From Siderastrea radians (lineage: Eukaryota > Cnidaria > Anthozoa > Scleractinia > Rhizangiidae): a stretch of DNA of 64,000 bases. Made by a program: the position numbers and the translations under genes. The stretch is from NCBI GenBank assembly GCA_964017195.1, contig OZ024895.1, positions 8,428,001-8,492,000 of the forward strand, written 5' to 3'. This document shows positions 37,395 through 48,317 of the stretch, one piece after another. The notes under the pieces are model-generated. The model was not told where the DNA came from and did no database searches. It saw only the letters and a list, made by a program, of their open reading frames with translations. Positions within the stretch are counted from its first letter, which is position 1. Each line of letters opens with the position of its first letter.

Positions 37395-38987
37395 AATATA
37401 TAGATTTAGCCAAGCCTAAAAGCGGAGCCGCCAAGGAATAAACTGGTGCTCGTTTCTCAAAAATAGTCCTGAAACTTTTCGCTCTGAAATATATTTCGGG
37501 GCTTTCTTTGGCTCGTTCCCTTTCGAAAAGTGTTTCTCAAAAAGCCCGAAAGTGTTCCGAATTGTCCTCCAAGATTTTGAGGATCTGTTCTGTAAAACCA
37601 AGCTCGAAAGCTCATTCTAGAGGTTGAGCACAGCTTAATTTTTTTTTTCGGGCATCAAACTGAACACATATTTTACTCAGGAGCAGTCTTGCTTGGTTTT
37701 TTAAATGTTTCCATATCCTGTCAATAACTGTCAAGGCTTGTCAAATCTCCTTGGATTATTGGCTGTTGGCTTGAATGAACTTGAAACAGCGCTCATGTAC
37801 AACAACAAAATAATACTTATTCTGAAGTAAATGGGCTATCTTCATCGCGTTCAGATGTTCAGTTAACAAATAACATGAACTGCCCCTATTAGTCTGGTCA
37901 AAATTTATACCATCAAGATTGAAAACGAGCAAACACCAAACACGCTTTAAATTATGGCATAAGTTTTGCGGATGCGAAGTAAGCCCATTTAAAGTTAGGC
38001 GCTTTGAGGAACGCAAAAAAACTTGTTTTTCGGAAGCTTTTCGGATAAAATAGTCTTAAACCGACAACTGCTTCGCTTACTATTGAAAAGTTCTAGGACA
38101 AGAAAATCGACAATTGCACAAACCGATCCGACAGTTAAAATTGAAAGCAATTATTCGCCGTAAGTGATGCTTGTGCAGTTGCCTTGCGACTGTGCTTTGA
38201 CCTACTGTTATGAATAAACAAACACAAAATAAACAGAGAAATCATTTTTGAAAAAGTTTATTCGAAAACTCGTAAGTTTACACTTAAATGCAATTCGCAT
38301 TACACTTCCAGCATGGCAAAATATTCTAAGACTACATCTGTCACAAATCTGAGCTCGTTTTCTAATAATTTTTTGAAGTCAGAAGTAAATGACACATTTC
38401 TAATGACATAAATTCAATTTCAAAATGTAACTTCTTTGACCGTAATAAATACTCAACATCATGCACCTTGAACCCTTTAAAAACTTCACTTACTCGGTTG
38501 TGTTTCAGAACAAGGCAAGCTCTCCGCCGTGAAGAAAACAAAGCGATGAGGTCCTTTGAAGGCAGCTTTCGTAACTTGACGTTTTCGCCTACTACCAGTA
38601 TTCTTTTGGACTTTTTCTTTCCATTTATAGGCATTAAATGTTTTTTTCTCAAGTTTAAAACTACAGTACCGTCGAACAATCGTTCTGCTAAATAAACTTA
38701 AGCTTTTTAAAGAAACCTCTTTTTCAAAAGCGACAATGGTCATGCGATTTCACGCCGGTTGCCCAAAAGCACCGCGCGATTTCCCGCCAAGAAAAGATGG
38801 CATTCCCCACTCCCGGTCGGGTTGCCTTGGGACTTCCCTCCCCCTCCCCCAAAGTCTGTACGGACGGTCGGAAGGACGGACGGACGGACGTACGCTGACG
38901 TCACAACCAAAATTTTTCGCATCGATACATTACCAAATTTCCTTAGCAATGGAGCTCCGCTGGCGGGCTTTGCCCGCAGGCTCCGCT
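37395..38987 (-). mobile_element. repeat X2 (inverted relative of X1)
   Basis: Reverse complement matches X1 from its right terminus (CTATATATT) through the conserved short ORF to the GCGGGCTTTGCCCGC palindrome and CTCCGCT end. About 1 kb of X1 is absent. Located between the SLOG pair and the plus-strand genes of element B. Confidence 0.65.
38362..38679 (-). CDS. conserved short ORF of repeat X (X2 copy)
   Basis: 105 residues. Homologous to 17610-17891: NGKKKSKRIL, SKDLIALFSSRRR and VLKHNRVSEVF. Function unknown. Confidence 0.4.
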   Translation of the reverse strand: MFDGTVVLNLRKKHLMPINGKKKSKRILVVGENVKLRKLPSKDLIALFSSRRRACLVLKHNRVSEVFKGFKVHDVEYLLRSKKLHFEIEFMSLEMCHLLLTSKNY

Positions 38988-39005
38988 AAAAAGTGTCTGT
39001 CTTAA

Positions 39006-40523
39006 GGTATCATGGTACCCCAAAATTGACCATGTTTTCGAAAAATACATTTCTGTCATTTTCAGATAGATATTATTCAAACCTCTCTTTTACAAAAAGG
39101 TTCAGAAAAAAAGATTGTTTCTACGCAAAGTTATGGACGAAAAAAGATTTGTGGCATTAATTTTCTCTAATCATGTGTTGACAGTTATCTGTCAACAACG
39201 CTGAAAATAGCATGTGACATAACAGGGCCCCAATGTTTTGACACGCAATCGATTGCGTTGCAGTTCCCGCTTATTTCGAGTGTGTCTACAAAGTGGCTTC
39301 GATCATATCTGTGAAAGAGAGAGAGAAAAAATATCGAGCGTTGAGGAATTACTTGCGCTTCCTGACTCCTCACTTGTCAGTGTGATAAGCTTCGACTGCC
39401 AGCTCGCTTTTCGTAACGCGAACGGCGAAAAACAATCTATCCATTGAAATTCCATAACATTTCTACAAAGCCAGAAGTATCAAAATATCAACTTGGCGCA
39501 AAAGACGGCATGTCCAGGAAAGTACGGAATTTGTCTCCAGTAATAAAGAAGTTTATTTTTTCCCAATTGCTCGCATTTCTGTCAGGATGTTCTCTCTTAG
39601 ATCTTGAGGCGAACACGTGGCAGCTTCTGGCAGATTTCAATGTGCTTTCCTTTCGCCTTTCCTTTCGTCTTTCAGGTCCCGGCTTGGGTAGTCTTACCCA
39701 GTTCAAACGATGATGCCTTCGGCATTTTACAGCCGACGTGATATTGACTTTAAAATTTCCGTTTATTGCGTTTGAAGACCCTTATTTGAACGGCACTCGT
39801 ACTCAACGAAAGTCGCTTTCCAACATAAAAACACGCAGAATTTGACACCATTCTTGTCGGCATGTTTGTGCTATTGTTGTAAGGCGGTAAGTTGAGCCTC
39901 CCCTCTGTCAACCGCAGGTAATTATCCTAACACCTAGGTGTTTTAATCTCCTTAGACCGGAAAAAGTTTCCAAATCATATTTTGGCTTTTTTTCTCGAAA
40001 CTAATTTTTCAAGAAATTGGGCGCACATTTTAAGTTCGCTTTCAGCGAGTTTTCAACCATTTTAGCTCAAATTTGGCGACAATGTTGCCACATAAATTGA
40101 CACCAAAACCGTGACTCCCAATTTTATTTTTTGCTGTCATTCAAAGGTTATGAGCCGTAAAAGAAAGAGGAGAGGTGTTTCTTCGAACTTCAAACTTTAA
40201 CTGAGTGCAGAAAATAAACCAGGCCAGATACAAAAATTCCGAGACACGGTTTTTGAGACAAAAGTGTGAAGAATTCGGCGCGATGTTCGTCTTTCTCTCC
40301 AGATCATTCTTGACTGGAGCGGAATCGATTTTGTGAACGATGTACTTTTTAAAAACGTAGTCTCTATTTTCAACACAGTTGTCTTTTTTCTTTCTCTAAA
40401 TACGTTTTCGTAATCTTCAATTATCAAACTTTCAGAAAATATATAGTTTGTTAGGGTCCTTGTGAAACGCCTGACGCTCAAACGGTGAAAACGCAATGTT
40501 GTCATTTGGGGTACCCTGATACC
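39006..40523. mobile_element. TTAA-flanked MITE, 1,518 bp
   Basis: TIRs GGTATCATGGTACCCCAAA and inverted GGTATCAGGGTACCCCAAA, flanked by TTAA at 39002-39005 and 40524-40527. TTAA duplications point to piggyBac- or Kolobok-like machinery. No transposase ORF. Confidence 0.75.
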
Positions 40524-40549
40524 TTAAATAGGTAAGACCCTGATGGAAA

Positions 40550-40785
40550 GCAACCAATCAGAAGACGACTGGTCCAAACTTGCCCGATGACGTCACAATA
40601 CCCCATGGCGTCTTGTTAAAACTTGCCCAAACTTACCCGATGACGTAACAATAGCCGTGGCGTCTTGCCCAAACTTGTCCAAGACACAAACAATAAGTAA
40701 CCAATCAATAGTTGAGTAGCAGCAACCAATCAGAACACAAGTAAAGGTGTATAAACAAGTTCACCTAAGTAGTTCGATCATAACC
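40550..40785 (+). promoter_or_regulatory. CCAAT/CRE/TATA regulatory region of element B plus-strand genes
   Basis: ACCAATCA at about 40551, 40699 and 40724. A roughly 50-bp direct repeat (ACTTGCCCGATGACGTCACA / ACTTACCCGATGACGTAACA) carries CRE-like cores at 40590 and 40640. TATAAA at 40751 lies 35 bp before the ATG at 40786. Looks like a host RNA polymerase II promoter. CCAAT boxes also occur near 42231, 42254 and 52918. Confidence 0.5.
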
Positions 40786-41721
40786 ATGGCTAGTGTGGAA
40801 CGTAAGCGAATATCGACGACCCCACCGGGAAAAAAGAGGAAGAAACCCAAACAGTTGGAAGATTTAGTTGAGGAACTCGATGAAACACCTAACTTGGATG
40901 ACATGTTTCACAACCAAGTGAGTTTGGTAGGAGTCTATCACACACCTGAAGAGATGATGAAGGGTCTTCATCCACAACCACCACCACCACCACCAACACC
41001 TGAGAATGACAATGAAGGGTTTAAACGAATGGTGAGAATGGCTACCATTTTTCAAAGCCCTGGGTTTCAAAATCCGAAACCTCAACCTCCACCGAGTAAA
41101 GTGGATTACATGGTTTGCCCTTGCCATGAGGTACGTTTGGAAGACTTTGAATCACAAAAAGGATGGAACTATGTGAAATGTCCTCAACAACCCTGTTTGC
41201 TGTTTTGTGGCAAACACAAGGCTCCAGAGTATATGAGAGAAGTGTACCGTCAACCGCGTCCAGAAGTGCTTGACATGTGGGGTGGTTTGTTGTGTTTCTG
41301 CTGCGAACCGTCCACGCTTCAGCAAAGTCATTCTCAAGACAACCCCGATCGTCTGTTTGTGACCTGTTCCCAGAAACGATGCAATTTCTTCCAATGAGCC
41401 GATCAACCCTTGGGGACCAACTATTGGGCCTGGTTTCATCACAACCCACCCAAAACGACAGACCGACAGACCAAACTACCAACCCGTGATGCTGAGAGGT
41501 ATCCCAAAAGTGGTTATGACATTCCAGGTCCACCACCTCGAGTCCAACCAGAACACTTTCTGACCGAGTACGAGAAACAACTGCTAAAAGAAATTCAAGA
41601 TCTCAAGAACCAACATGAGCTGCTTGTAGCACCCGCTCCACCACCACCCAAGTACAGTGATCATGTAGAAACCTGGGAGAAAAGTGTGCAAACGGATGGA
41701 CCTACTAGTGGTTTATTCTGA
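40786..41721 (+). pseudogene. GRF zinc-finger protein with one in-frame stop
   Basis: Basic N-terminus (KKRKKPKQLE), a poly-Pro tract, then two GRF-like modules: MVCPCHEVRL...NYVKCPQQPCLLF and LLCFCCEPSTL...FVTCSQKRCNFFQ. A TGA at 41395-41397 falls exactly where the GRF motif has its invariant Trp (NFFQW). The same frame continues 108 codons with Trp/Pro-rich sequence and a C-terminal coiled coil (FLTEYEKQLLKEIQDLKNQH). GRF fingers bind single-stranded DNA or RNA in NEIL3, TOP3A and APE2. It is read as one gene with a nonsense mutation. Confidence 0.6.
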
Positions 41722-41812
41722 ACTGTTAGGTTGCTATTGAGTTGATGTTTAAGTCGATGTTTAAGTTGTTTAGTATGTTCCATAATATATTCATAAAAAA
41801 CTCACTTCAATA

Positions 41813-41828
41813 AAGTATAAATACTTTA
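41813..41828 (+). promoter_or_regulatory. palindromic TATA element
   Basis: AAAGTATAAATACTTT, 28 bp before the pX-like ATG at 41856. Confidence 0.4.
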
Positions 41829-41855
41829 TCCTATCTTGTGTGGGTGTTATTGACA

Positions 41856-42059
41856 ATGCCTCCCAAACGACGAAGATGTAGGGTGGGTGTTCGACGTTCC
41901 AAAAGGGTTCAAAAAGGAGGGATTTTCCCACTCTTAGCTCTGGCTATTCCTGCTCTAGCTGCTGCCGGGAAAGCCGCAGCTGCTGGTGCTATTTCGGCAG
42001 GGGTTGGTTATGGGACGAAAAAAGCGATTGAAGGGATTGCAAAGAAAAGGCGTCGTTAA
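41856..42059 (+). CDS. pX-like core peptide
   Basis: 67 residues. RRRCRVGVRRSKRVQKGG, then a hydrophobic Ala/Gly segment (PLLALAIPALAAAGKAAAAG) and a basic tail KKRRR. This basic-GG-hydrophobic-basic architecture matches adenovirus pX/mu-like proteins of adintoviruses, which condense DNA in the virion. Intact. Confidence 0.6.
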   Translation: MPPKRRRCRVGVRRSKRVQKGGIFPLLALAIPALAAAGKAAAAGAISAGVGYGTKKAIEGIAKKRRR

Positions 42060-42130
42060 ACGGGGTGACGAAAACCTTGTTTGGTGGATAAAATTAACAC
42101 GAGGGTGCCAGTATGTTTTTTAGCCAGGCC

Positions 42131-42230
42131 AACCCCTACGTTTGCCACAGCCTGGGGTAAATTAGGATCTCAAGCTTTGAAAGGCATCACAGATAATATC
42201 AAACACTACAAACAAAGAGATCGTCGTTGA
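42131..42230 (+). pseudogene. fragment of a second pX-like protein
   Basis: Reads PTPTFATAWGKLGSQALKG and ends KHYKQRDRR then stop. The upstream part is broken between frames. Resembles the C-terminal half of pX-like proteins. Confidence 0.35.
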
Positions 42231-42315
42231 CCAATCAGAAAATGACAAAATGAACCAATCACAGTCAGAGACAAAGTGAATAAAAGGTTCAATCCGATAT
42301 TTAGAGTCAGTCAGG

Positions 42316-42555
42316 ATGGAACTGGTTCTCTATGTGTCACAAAACGTATGGTCCTATGCGGAATGGCAAACACATCAACTGGTTTGCGAGTGTCTCTATG
42401 ACTACCAAGAAGAACAACACAGAGTGCTTATTCCCGATCTAACATTGGATACCAACCCTTTGCACGTGTTTAAAGCAACGCATGTAGAAGCCAATATCTA
42501 TCGATGGGTGGTGTTTGTATTATGTTTAAAAGCACATCCAGCTGCTTGGTATTGA
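42316..42555 (+). CDS. small unrecognised protein
   Basis: 79 residues with its own ATG and a preceding AATAAAAGG TATA-like box and CCAAT sites (42231, 42254). Cysteine- and Trp-containing, hydrophobic end (WVVFVLCLKAHP). No family recognised. Confidence 0.4.
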   Translation: MELVLYVSQNVWSYAEWQTHQLVCECLYDYQEEQHRVLIPDLTLDTNPLHVFKATHVEANIYRWVVFVLCLKAHPAAWY

Positions 42556-42620
42556 TATCAAACCATGAAAAAGGCCCACCGTTTCACCATACCCACTCTA
42601 TCCTCCTTGTGTGAAGAAAT

Positions 42621-43636
42621 ATGGCGCCACGAAAGAAGAAGAAGATAGATTGGTTGGCATGCTATCATGATCCGAAAGCACCAGGCAGTTTAGGTGGTGT
42701 TCAACGGTTTGCGCGAGCACACAAGATTCCTTTGAAAAAAGCCAAAGAGCTTCTACAACAAGATTTGGGCTACACACTCCATAAACCCACGATTCCTGTG
42801 GTGGTAGGCGGGTTAGATGATCAATCGGTGGCAGATTTGGTGGAAGTTCAACCGTTGGCCAAGTGGAACGGAGGCATTCGTTATTTACTCACCGTGGTGG
42901 ATAGTTTATCCAAATATGCTTGGGTACAACCACTCAAAAACAAAACGTGTTCTGCTTTAGTGCAAGCCTTTGACACCATATTGAAACAAGGACGTCACCC
43001 CAATCGTTTGCAAACGGATCGCGGGAAGGAATTTTACAACAAACCCTTTCAAAGTTGGCTCAAGGAGAAAGGCATTCATCATTTTTCTACACAAGGCGAT
43101 GCCAAAGCGGCTCTGGTGGAACGTTTTAACCGCACGTTCAAAGAACGTTTGTACCGTTATTTTACCACGGCCAACACTATCAAGTTTGAGGATGTGTTAC
43201 AAGATTTGGTGCAAGGTTAAAATGCCACACCTCATCGTAGTATTGGGATGGCTCCTCAAGATGTGACCTGGAAGAATGAACAAGCGGTGTGGAAACACTT
43301 GTATGGAAAACCGACTAAACACACCAAAGCGAAATTCAAAGTGGGTGATCGTGTACGTCTTAACAAGATTCATCGCACGTTTAAAAAAAGCTATTTACCT
43401 GGCTGGACCGAAGAAGTGTTTGTCGTGCATCGTGTGAACCCTGGCGCCATACCTACTTACAAGATACGCAAATGGGATGATACCCCGGTACAAGGCACTT
43501 TTTAAGAACAAGATTTGCAAAAAGTCCATGTATCTGATATCTTTCGCGTGGAAAGAGTACTCAAACGTCAAAAAGATCGAAAGGATGGCCTGACAAATAC
43601 AATAGTTGGATTTCTAGTCGTGATGTAATCGTATAA
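42621..43636 (+). pseudogene. Maverick integrase with chromodomain, decayed
   Basis: N-terminal zinc-binding-like region (WLACYHDP...VQRFARAHKI), then the DDE core: Asp in VADLVEV, Asp in QTDRGKEFYN and Glu in VERFNRT, with the same 33-residue spacing as element A. An SH3-like part (FKVGDRVRLNK) follows. TAA at 43218-43220 and 43503-43505 interrupt one continuous frame where Tyr would be expected. A frameshift plus small deletion near 43580 displaces the chromodomain end (GWPDKYNSWISSRDV), which is readable to 43636. Inactive. Confidence 0.8.
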
Positions 43637-43681
43637 AGTCAAGAATAAAGTGAGGGTTAATGTTATTTGACAGTGTTCACC

Positions 43682-44704
43682 ATGTCGTTTGTACCCCAGT
43701 CTTCGGTTTACGTGACGTTGATGAGTCATGCCAGTACCTGCGAGTTTCCTCAAAGTCGTTCCAGTTATTGCAGAAACCGTTTGCCTAAACCCATTCGATT
43801 TGAGGGTTGTGAATGGAAAGTGGGAATGGTTAGTTTGTCATTACCCACCATTCCAGTGGTGGGGGAACAATTTGTCAACGAAAAAGATCCTCTGATTTAC
43901 GTGAGATGGCACGAACGAGTGTATAGCAAAGACGATAAAGGCAACGAAGTATGGTGGCACGAACGTCGGGAATTGAAACTATTGGGTCAAGACATGAAAG
44001 ATAGTTTGTCATCGTCTACGGGATCCCAATTTTTTCAAAAACTGGTTTATCGCTACGATCAAGAACGAGCCATTCGAACCAAACCCAAAAACAAATGGGC
44101 TGAAGACAATGGAGTCAAGTTGTACCCCACCTTTGAATGGACCTCTGAAGGGGATTTGTTGTTAAACACAACCAATGTGACAAGCGGCACGCGTGTTGTG
44201 GGGACAAACCTTGGCACTGAAGATGGATGGATTGAAGAAGTTTCCACGGGTAAATTTCGACTGGGACCCAATTTGTTGCAAGAATTTCATTCGGACACTA
44301 TTCCCACTCCTGACGATGTACCGGATGCCAACAACCAACCCACCTTTTGGAAAGTGGATGGGGGTTATTTGGTACTGAGTGTGACTTGCAATTGGCGTTT
44401 CGTCAATTTGAATGAGAAGTTTCGTCCCTCCACGGAATTTGCTTCTACCCGTTTCTTGCACGTGTATTGCAATGTGGGAACCAGTAGTATGGTGGGAGAT
44501 CGCGTTACGGATCTCTTGAAAGAAATCAAGTACCACAGTCAAAACACCACACACTTTGAACCCATTCACATTCAATATCTACCGGTGCGAAATGAATTGG
44601 TGGAAATCGTGGAAACCCAAATGGCAGAAATCAATGGGGATCTGGCTCAATTCGAAGAAGGTCACACCATCCTGACCCTCCACTTTAAAAGGGAAGTTGT
44701 GTGA
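43682..44704 (+). CDS. penton-like/minor capsid protein, paralogue 1
   Basis: 340 residues, intact from the ATG at 43682. The N-terminal VYVTLMSHAST...PKPIRFEGCEWKVGMVSLSL block and the C-terminal HVYCNVGTSSMVGDRVTDLL ... LTLHFKR block are the conserved ends of the penton-like proteins of Mavericks and adintoviruses. It would form the capsid vertices. A diverged tandem paralogue follows 22 bp later. Confidence 0.7.
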   Translation: MSFVPQSSVYVTLMSHASTCEFPQSRSSYCRNRLPKPIRFEGCEWKVGMVSLSLPTIPVVGEQFVNEKDPLIYVRWHERVYSKDDKGNEVWWHERRELKLLGQDMKDSLSSSTGSQFFQKLVYRYDQERAIRTKPKNKWAEDNGVKLYPTFEWTSEGDLLLNTTNVTSGTRVVGTNLGTEDGWIEEVSTGKFRLGPNLLQEFHSDTIPTPDDVPDANNQPTFWKVDGGYLVLSVTCNWRFVNLNEKFRPSTEFASTRFLHVYCNVGTSSMVGDRVTDLLKEIKYHSQNTTHFEPIHIQYLPVRNELVEIVETQMAEINGDLAQFEEGHTILTLHFKREVV

Positions 44705-44726
44705 AGAAAAAGAAAAGAAAGACAGG

Positions 44727-45776
44727 ATGTCGTTCTACGTGACGTTACCCAGTCACTCCAATCGAAGTGAATTTCCCAACAACCAAGCCAATTGGTTCAA
44801 AATTAGTTTACCCTATCCGTTGCGGTTACCTGGCGGTCAGTGGCAAGTGGGATTGAGTGCGATTTCATTACCAGATACCCGTGTGAATTTGTACGAGTTG
44901 GTGAAGAAAAATGGGTACATTTTGGCGACATCCTAGGACCAAACCTTCCCCAAACCGGGTGGAACAGAGGGGGAAATGCAAACGCGAATAGGCACGACTC
45001 AAACCCTCATCAATGACATCCAAGAATTGGATTTGGTGGTGGATGGTGTGAGTTTCATGAAAACTACCATTGCCCACCTGGAACAACGACGCAAGGAAAC
45101 GGCTATTCAAGGAGGACGTTTTACCAATGATCAGGGCAAACACACCTACGTCAAGTTTCGGTGGGAAGGGGAGGATTTGATCATCGACAACACGAATGTC
45201 TGTCATTGTGCCAACGACACGCCGGCTATTACCATCTACACCAAGTTAGCTATCAAGATGGGATGGTTACGTAAAACCGACACTGGCCTGATTTTGGGTC
45301 CCAACTTACAGCAAGAATTCATGGGAGATCAAATACCCGACATGAAAAAGAACAGCGATTGGAACGATGTGAACGACGATCAGAGTAACCCGGACTTTTG
45401 GACGGTTCGTTCTTTTTTACCGGATTATTTGCAATTGAGTATGAGTTGTAGTTGGCGTTTTACGAACTTGAATGTGGCGTTTCGTTCAGTAGTGGGAGAA
45501 CCCACCCGAACCCTCCATGTGTACTCGGATGTAGCCGGTAGCAGTATTGTGGGCAATCGTGTGACGGATTTACTACGAGAAGTCAAGTACAAGCGAGAAG
45601 GACGAGGGACCATTTACTTTGAACCCTTACACATTCAATACTTATCACTTCGCAACGAAGTGATTGAAATCATTCAAACACAAGTCGCGGAAACCAATGG
45701 AGAACTCGTCAAGTTTGGAGAAGGGAACACCATTGTGACCTTACATTTTCAAAAAGTACAAAAAGAGACGAGCTAG
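44727..45776 (+). pseudogene. penton-like/minor capsid protein, paralogue 2, one in-frame stop
   Basis: FYVTLPSHSNRSEFPNNQ and LPYPLRLPGGQWQVGLSAIS at the N-terminus, HVYSDVAGSSIVGNRVTDLL and TLHFQKV at the C-terminus. A single TAG at 44934-44936 splits an otherwise open frame. Clear homologue of the preceding gene, so a tandem duplication. Confidence 0.7.
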
Positions 45777-45804
45777 GAATCACTTCATTTCAGCCAAGAA
45801 GAAG

Positions 45805-46128
45805 ATGCGTGGGGGTAATTTAACACGGTTTCGTCCTGACGAGTATTATCAAGATGGCAAAGGCGTCATCATGGACGTGGTTCTCGGTGGTTTACGAGGT
45901 CTTAAAAGCACGCAAAATCCTTTAAAACTGCCTAGTAATACCTTGCGTGGAGTCCAAGAAGGATTAACCCGTGGTGTGAAACGTAAAGCCGAGGAAGCCA
46001 TTAAACGGGAAATAACCAAAAAAGCCAAACTAGCCTTAGGCAATACCACCGTTCGAGCTGCTGTGCGAGCAGCCAGTCAACTGTTTCCCAAACAAGTCAA
46101 GAAAGCAAGAGATATTTTTGGTGTTTAA
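45805..46128 (+). CDS. basic helical protein, probable minor virion protein
   Basis: 107 residues, pI high. Starts RGGNLTRFRPDEYYQDG and has an amphipathic Lys/Ala-rich C-terminal helix (KRKAEEAIKREITKKAKLAL). Unrecognised family; lies between penton and hexon genes. Possible pVI/cement-type protein by position only. Confidence 0.5.
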   Translation: MRGGNLTRFRPDEYYQDGKGVIMDVVLGGLRGLKSTQNPLKLPSNTLRGVQEGLTRGVKRKAEEAIKREITKKAKLALGNTTVRAAVRAASQLFPKQVKKARDIFGV

Positions 46129-46130
46129 AC

Positions 46131-46322
46131 ATGGATCATGTCCCTTCACGACCTCGTCGACTCCGACGTTCTCGTGGTTTACCTCGTCGGCAACGCGGAG
46201 GATGGCTGAGTCAAGAGCTTCAGAAACCCCCAGGATATGATTTGGCCCAACGTTTAACCCGCAGGTATAAAAACCCACTACGACGTCGACGTCCAACATC
46301 TCGACGAAGGAGACGACGTTAA
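46131..46322 (+). CDS. Arg-rich core protein
   Basis: 63 residues, nearly one third Arg: PSRPRRLRRSRGLPRRQRGG at the start and RRRRPTSRRRRRR at the end. DNA-condensing core protein of pVII/pX type by composition. Begins 2 bp after the preceding stop and ends 4 bp before the capsid ATG. Confidence 0.6.
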   Translation: MDHVPSRPRRLRRSRGLPRRQRGGWLSQELQKPPGYDLAQRLTRRYKNPLRRRRPTSRRRRRR

Positions 46323-46326
46323 CAAC

Positions 46327-47734
46327 ATGCCCAGCATCATGTCCAGAGTGGCGGCTCCGCCAGCAAGGAGCGTAAAAAAAATAGATGTCATTAACCCAGC
46401 TTTGCTTGTGTTCAAGGTACCTCCTACAGACATGAGCATCCAGGGTTATCGCATGGTGACCATACAACCAACCACCACAGGAATCAATCCTATGGAATTC
46501 ATTATTCAGGCTTTGGACGATTATGTGGATTTGTCACGAAGTTACTTTACCATGGAACTGAGATTGAAAAAGAGTACCAACGATGACCTGGTCGCTAATG
46601 AAAAATTGTGGCCTGTCAACAATTTGGCTCATTCGATCATCAAACAAATTGATCTCTATTTGAATGGAACCTTGATCAGTACTCAATCCGACACCTATCA
46701 TTACAGGGCTTACCTGGAAGAACTGTTGAATTATGACAGAGAAGATGGAAAAACCGTGCTAGGACCTCAAGGTTGGTTCAATCAAGTGGATTTTCCAGCC
46801 CAGTGGAGAGCCAACAATACCGACACTACTACACCTCATAATGACTACCGGAATCTGAGTGCCAATCATAAAGGAGCTCTCGCTGCGTCCATAGCAGAAA
46901 CCGCTCAGTATGCTGGAGGTGTGACACACAGTCTGGTGTTTACCCCTCACTTGGAAGTGTTTCACACAGGCAAAGTGCTGGTCCCCGGGGTGGAAATCAA
47001 GATGAAATTTCATTTCAACAGCCCCAGTGTGTTTTTCAATGGGGTGGCTCTAGCAGGAAGATTACGTGAAGATGATATCAAGATCAAATTTCACCTGTGT
47101 CAACTCCGTTTGAATGAAACAGTCTACAAGAGTTTGTCCACCCAAAGACACAATGGAAAACAACCGGCTACTTACCCCACCGTTCGAAGTGAAATCCGTA
47201 CCTTCAGCATGCAGAACAACTTGACCCGCTTCGAGATTCGAGATCTGTTTCAAAACAGAGTGGCTGACCTACTGATTGTGGGTTTGTTAGACAGTCGAGC
47301 CTTCAATGGAGATGTGACCCGAGATTCCTTCTACTTCCAAAAATTTGGATTGACCTCTATTAAACAGATTGTCCGAGGAGAAGAATACCCTTATGAAACC
47401 TTACAGCTGGTTCAAGACACAGGTGCCAAAGACAGACTGGGCTACTTTCGTTTCCTGCAAGCCAGTGGAGCCTGGTGTAAAAAGAAAGGCAACATTGTAG
47501 AAATGGAGGATTGGGAAAATGGTAGAAATTGCACCCTGTTCATGTTTGACAATGTGGCCAGTGGTTGTGATGATAGCAATACCCTCAACCCCAAGCAAAC
47601 AGGCTGTTCAACTCGTTCTGGAATTTGGAGCTGCTCCAGCCAACAATATAACCGTGCTCGTGTATGGAGAATTTGAGAACTTGCTGGAGATTGTCTCGAA
47701 CGGAGCGGTATTGTATGACATTTACCAGCATTAA
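46327..47734 (+). pseudogene. major capsid (hexon-like) protein, frameshift near the C-terminus
   Basis: 449 codons in the first frame. VFKVPPTDMSIQGYRMVTIQ, then FIIQALDDYVDLSRSYFTME and PVNNLAHSIIKQIDLYLNGT, match the widespread animal 'F54H12.2-like' family, which I know as Maverick/adintovirus hexons. Near 47600 the frame changes: the conserved C-terminal part (VQLVLEFGAAPANNITVLVY, GEFENLLEI, ending at 47734) is in the next frame, so one base has been gained or lost. Otherwise complete. Confidence 0.8.
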
Positions 47735-47737
47735 AAG

Positions 47738-48277
47738 ATGGAACATGTGGCTTTGAATAATGTGCAGTTGGATTATTTAGCCAAAGACGATCCGCAATTA
47801 AAACCTCTTTTTTATGGCACCTTCGCCTGCGATCGTTTACCCAAGAACCCCCTCAAGAGCAGACCTCAAGGGTACATTATCAACACCGGCCCGCATGATC
47901 GTCCCGGTGAACATTGGCTGGCGGTTTGGACCCACGGAAACATCTGTGAAGTCATGGACAGTTATGGACTCCCCTTAGAACATTACAAGCAAGCCGTCCC
48001 GTTGAGAGAATGGATCAAGACCCATTGGAAGTATGTGATAGCCAATGGAAAAGTCCCCCAAGCCTTCAATAGTCAAAGTTGTGGGATTTATACCATTTTG
48101 TACTTAAAAACTCGAGCGCGTGGATACACGTTGCAAGACTTTTTAAAACGTTTTAGCGATCACGATTATGTAAGCAATGATCATCAAGTCGGTAAAATAC
48201 TCAAACAGTTGATTGTAGGCAAAGAAAAGAGGTGGCACCAAGTGTGTGGTCGTCCGTCGAATCAAGCTTGTTGTTAA
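47738..48277 (+). CDS. adenain-like cysteine protease
   Basis: 179 residues, intact, with its own ATG four bases after the hexon stop. Catalytic residues: His in GEHWLAVW, Asp in VMDSYGLP, Gln and Cys in FNSQSCGIYTILYL. Would process virion precursors. In contrast to element A the gene is not overlapped by a pX frame. Confidence 0.85.
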   Translation: MEHVALNNVQLDYLAKDDPQLKPLFYGTFACDRLPKNPLKSRPQGYIINTGPHDRPGEHWLAVWTHGNICEVMDSYGLPLEHYKQAVPLREWIKTHWKYVIANGKVPQAFNSQSCGIYTILYLKTRARGYTLQDFLKRFSDHDYVSNDHQVGKILKQLIVGKEKRWHQVCGRPSNQACC

Positions 48278-48317
48278 TAAAAAGCTGAAAATGTGAAAGA
48301 GATCTGTCATTTCTATC

